Source: an uncultured Clostridium sp. (GTDB taxonomy: Bacteria > Bacillota > Clostridia > Lachnospirales > Anaerotignaceae). Taken from it: a stretch of 19,031 nt of DNA. Of this stretch, positions 17,268-19,031 are shown in pieces. Under the pieces are notes generated by a model, which saw only the letters and a list, made by a program, of their open reading frames with translations, made no database searches and was not told where the DNA came from. Positions within the stretch are counted from its first letter, which is position 1. Every line of letters begins with the position of its first letter. The position numbers and the translations under genes are program-made. The stretch is from the NCBI GenBank assembly GCA_947246775.1, contig CAMXTM010000006.1, positions 1-19,031 on the forward strand, read 5' to 3'.

Positions 17268-17293
17268 AAGCTACAGCAACAACACTGTAGCTT
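17268..17293. terminator. Hairpin after yaaA, terminator-like
   Basis: Perfect 9-bp arms AAGCTACAG (17268-17276) and CTGTAGCTT (17285-17293) have an 8-base loop, starting 7 bases beyond the yaaA stop. On the + strand it is followed by AATTTTATTA, on the - strand by GCTTTATTGTT. Both U-tracts are broken, so termination in either direction would be partial. It lies outside the mobile element, as part of the host DNA. Confidence 0.5.
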
Positions 17294-17300
17294 AATTTTA

Positions 17301-17516
17301 TTACTCTTTTACAATTTTGAATTTTCCTATGTCTTGTACTGTTACAATATCACCATGATGTACTTTTTTTCCTCTTTCTGTTACTACAACTCCATTTAAT
17401 TCTACTATGCCATCTTGAATATACAGCTTTGCGTCAGAACCTTGTCCCACTACTCCTGCTAATTTTAATAGTTGCTGTAGTTTTATAAAATCTGTTTTAA
17501 TCTTAATTTCTTCCAT
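17301..17516 (-). CDS. yaaA: S4-domain RNA-binding protein YaaA
   Basis: A 71-residue protein that is essentially one S4 domain: LQQLLKLAGVVGQGSDAK (about 13-30) forms the RNA-contacting helix region, and VVVTERGKKVHHGDIV (about 46-61) gives the basic beta turn. It is the usual small gene between dnaN and recF in Firmicutes. Its precise role is unclear; RNA or ribosome binding is inferred from the domain. The frame opens with a GTG at 17525, but the ATG at 17516 is chosen since a GGGAG ribosome site lies 8 bases upstream and overlaps that GTG. It starts 17 bases after the dnaN stop, so the two are cotranscribed. Confidence 0.88.
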   Translation of the reverse strand: MEEIKIKTDFIKLQQLLKLAGVVGQGSDAKLYIQDGIVELNGVVVTERGKKVHHGDIVTVQDIGKFKIVKE

Positions 17517-17533
17517 ACTTCTCACTCCCTCTA

Positions 17534-18634
17534 TTATAAGCGTAAAGGCAATATCAAATAACGAAACTCATCTGATTGCAATGATTTAATAATACAAGGA
17601 CTCAGTGATGTTGTAAACTGTAAAGAAACTCTTTCCTCATCTACTACACGCAACACATCTATCAAATATTTAGGATTAAATGCAATTTGTAGAGCTTCTC
17701 CCTCTAATTCTATTTCGATTTCTTCGTATGCTGTGCCAATTTCAGCTTGTGCTTTTACTATCAATTTTTTTTCTGAAATATCTAGTTTTACTGGTGTTTT
17801 TTTATTATCTTTTGAAACAAGAGATGCTCTTTCTAATGTTTGCAAAAAATCATTTGTATTAACATTAAATTTGCTTTTATAGTCATCAGAAAAGCTTTGC
17901 TCATATTTTATATATTCTCCCTCTAAAAGTCGAGAAATAATAATGTTTCCATCAATATCAAATAACACTTGCTTGTCTGTTATATATAACAAAACATCTT
18001 TTTGTTCTGCACTTAAAATTTTATGAATTTCAGAAAGTGTTTTTGCTGGAATAACTACTTTTGTTTCTTTTGCACTTTCAGATAATTTTTCTTTTCTAAA
18101 AGAAATACGATAGCCATCTACAGAAACCACTTGTACACAATCATTTTTTAATTCCAACAATTCTCCTGTTAATATAGGCTTTGATTCTTCTTGTGCAACA
18201 GAAAAAATAGTTTGTCTAATCATATTTTTTAAGTCAGACTGAAACATTTTATATACATGTTTTTTTTCAACTTCAGGTAAAATGGGAAAATCTTCACCAT
18301 TTTGTCCCATAATTTTAAAATCAGAAAAACCACATGATATGGATATTTCATATTTTGCATTTGTTTGTATTAAAACATTATCACCATTTACTTTTCTTAT
18401 AATTTCAGTAAAAAGATGAGCATCGACAGCGATATATCCTTCTTCTTCAACTTTAGCTATAATAGGTGCTGATTGGATACCAATTTCTAAATCTGTTGCT
18501 GTTACAATAAATTTTTCTTTTGTCGCTGTTAGTAAAACACATTTTAATATGTCTAAAGTGGTTTTATTAGATACAGCTCTATTTGCAATAGTAAGTGCAT
18601 TGAGAAGTAATTCTCTTGAACAATATAATTTCAT
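17534..18634 (-). CDS. dnaN: DNA polymerase III beta subunit (sliding clamp)
   Basis: A 366-residue ring-forming clamp that tethers the replicative polymerase and many repair factors to DNA. The sequence runs through the three repeated clamp domains, from MKLYCSRELLLNALTIANRA to the conserved end YLILPLRL, which contributes to the partner-binding pocket. Length is standard. A TTG four codons upstream (18646) keeps the frame open, but it directly abuts the AAGGAG site. The ATG at 18634 gives the usual Met-Lys start, with a rather long 12-base spacing. It lies next to the origin, downstream of dnaA, and is followed closely by yaaA. Confidence 0.96.
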   Translation of the reverse strand: MKLYCSRELLLNALTIANRAVSNKTTLDILKCVLLTATKEKFIVTATDLEIGIQSAPIIAKVEEEGYIAVDAHLFTEIIRKVNGDNVLIQTNAKYEISISCGFSDFKIMGQNGEDFPILPEVEKKHVYKMFQSDLKNMIRQTIFSVAQEESKPILTGELLELKNDCVQVVSVDGYRISFRKEKLSESAKETKVVIPAKTLSEIHKILSAEQKDVLLYITDKQVLFDIDGNIIISRLLEGEYIKYEQSFSDDYKSKFNVNTNDFLQTLERASLVSKDNKKTPVKLDISEKKLIVKAQAEIGTAYEEIEIELEGEALQIAFNPKYLIDVLRVVDEERVSLQFTTSLSPCIIKSLQSDEFRYLILPLRL

Positions 18635-18646
18635 AAATGTGGACAA

Positions 18647-18686
18647 CTCCTTCTGTGTAAATGTTAATAACTAAGTAAGATTAATT
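18647..18686. other. Probable DNA unwinding element
   Basis: This AT-rich strip lies between the dnaN ribosome site and the DnaA-trio track. In the Bacillus model, DnaA filaments growing along the trios open the duplex here. Assignment rests on position and composition. Confidence 0.55.
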
Positions 18687-18707
18687 TAGTAGTAGTAGGA
18701 GTAGGGG
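18687..18707 (+). promoter_or_regulatory. DnaA-trio track
   Basis: Consecutive triplets TAG TAG TAG TAG GAG TAG GGG run from 18687 to 18707, one base before the first DnaA box. Repeated 5'-TAG-3' (3'-GAT-5') triplets beside a DnaA box are the DnaA-trio element that loads DnaA onto one strand in Bacillus subtilis. Orientation relative to the box is as expected. Confidence 0.8.
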
Positions 18708-18830
18708 CTGTGGATAATGTGGATAACTTCTGAAAGTCGCATGGTTACAATAAAAACTAACATTTTTACCTGTGGATAACCCTGTGGATAAGCTGTGGAT
18801 AACTTATTAAGTTATCCACATTATCCACAG
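18708..18830. repeat. 22-bp inverted repeat of paired DnaA boxes
   Basis: Positions 18708-18729 and 18809-18830 are exact reverse complements. Each arm holds two directly abutting DnaA boxes. The arms flank the three central + oriented boxes. Confidence 0.85.
18794..18820. repeat. 27-base palindrome at the box-orientation switch
   Basis: Boxes five and six face each other as a perfect inverted repeat: 13-base arms (TGTGGATAACTTA and its complement) around a single central T at 18807. Confidence 0.85.
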
Positions 18831-18915
18831 GTAAATTTTATGCACAAAATTATCCACAAAATCATAAAAGTTATCCACAAAGTTATCCACAGATTTTACC
18901 GTAGTTATCCACAGC

Positions 18916-19031
18916 CTAATACCCCTTAATTTCTTCTTCTAATTCTGCTATTTCTTCTTGTAAAACAGCATCTTTTTTTAGAGATTTCTCAATTTTAGAA
19001 ACAGCATAAATAACTGTTGTATGGTCACGCC
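18916..19031 (-). CDS. dnaA: DnaA replication initiator, C-terminal end (partial)
   Basis: Only the last 37 codons are in the window; the gene continues beyond the right edge. The first complete residues read RDHTTVIYAV, the domain IV signature whose helix-turn-helix reads DnaA boxes. Then comes a charged helix (KIEKSLKKDAVLQEEI) and a Glu-rich end, Lys-Gly-Tyr, then TAG. The usual His of the signature (TTVIHA) is Tyr here. The stop codon lies 2 bases before the outermost DnaA box of the origin, so dnaA transcripts run into oriC. Confidence 0.95.
   Translation of the reverse strand, partial: RDHTTVIYAVSKIEKSLKKDAVLQEEIAELEEEIKGY

Larger units (their letters stand above)
18647..18915. other. 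oriC: Chromosomal replication origin (oriC), dnaA-dnaN region
   Basis: Eleven perfect DnaA boxes lie in 205 bases. Five read TGTGGATAA on the + strand: 18709-18717, 18718-18726, 18771-18779, 18783-18791, 18794-18802. Six read TTATCCACA: 18812-18820, 18821-18829, 18850-18858, 18871-18879, 18883-18891, 18905-18913. The last is 2 bases from the dnaA stop. The side facing dnaN has a DnaA-trio track (18687-18707) and an AT-rich strip (about 18647-18686) suited to unwinding. This is the layout of the Bacillus subtilis incC unwinding region, but with more boxes. A second box cluster upstream of dnaA, as in Bacillus, would be outside the window. Confidence 0.95.

Noticed and set aside
18709..18913. 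CRISPR-like regularly repeated short sequences
   Set aside because: The repeats are 9-base DnaA boxes in two orientations with irregular spacing beside dnaA, which defines an origin and not a CRISPR array.

Overview
The window is AT-rich DNA from a low-GC Firmicute, most likely an anaerobic member of the Clostridia. The gene order dnaA-dnaN-yaaA-recF-gyrB-gyrA, the two-subunit oxygen-sensitive class I fumarase, the flavodoxin/ferredoxin fusion protein and the small alarmone synthetase of the YjbM/RelQ type all fit this. The genus cannot be fixed from the sequence alone.

Right part (about 9.8-19.0 kb): the chromosomal replication origin and its gene cluster, all transcribed leftward (- strand). 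The window opens on the last 37 codons of dnaA. The dnaA-dnaN gap is a full origin: eleven perfect DnaA boxes, five reading one way then six the other, next to a DnaA-trio track and an AT-rich strip beside dnaN. Then come dnaN, yaaA (S4 RNA-binding), recF, gyrB and gyrA. Between yaaA and recF lies a tnpB-only IS200/IS605-family element on the opposite strand. It has an intact RuvC active site and a structured 3' region that should be its omega (guide) RNA. Its left end lies only about 18 bases upstream of the recF start codon, so recF has lost its native upstream context.

Middle (about 4.0-9.6 kb): a carboxylate/carbon-starvation module. cstA (+) has a strong promoter and a 5' leader able to form a long hairpin. 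It is followed by a FadR-type GntR regulator (+) and, convergently, by fumarase alpha and beta subunits (-). A half-size DMT/EamA membrane protein diverges from the fumarase genes, and a RelQ-type (p)ppGpp synthetase follows. Strong terminators separate these units.

Left part (about 0.26-3.7 kb): a four-gene leftward operon of uracil permease, an AlkD-type DNA glycosylase, a flavodoxin/2x[4Fe-4S] protein and a P-loop nucleotide kinase. It has a consensus promoter and a clear terminator. The first 260 bases hold T-rich DNA with two leftward promoter candidates for something beyond the edge.

The most interesting signals are the highly symmetrical origin with its DnaA-trio track, the TnpB/omega-RNA element inside the origin gene cluster, the structured cstA leader, and a short ORF with a perfect Shine-Dalgarno in the long uraA-cstA gap. 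I found no CRISPR array, tRNA, rRNA or prophage.
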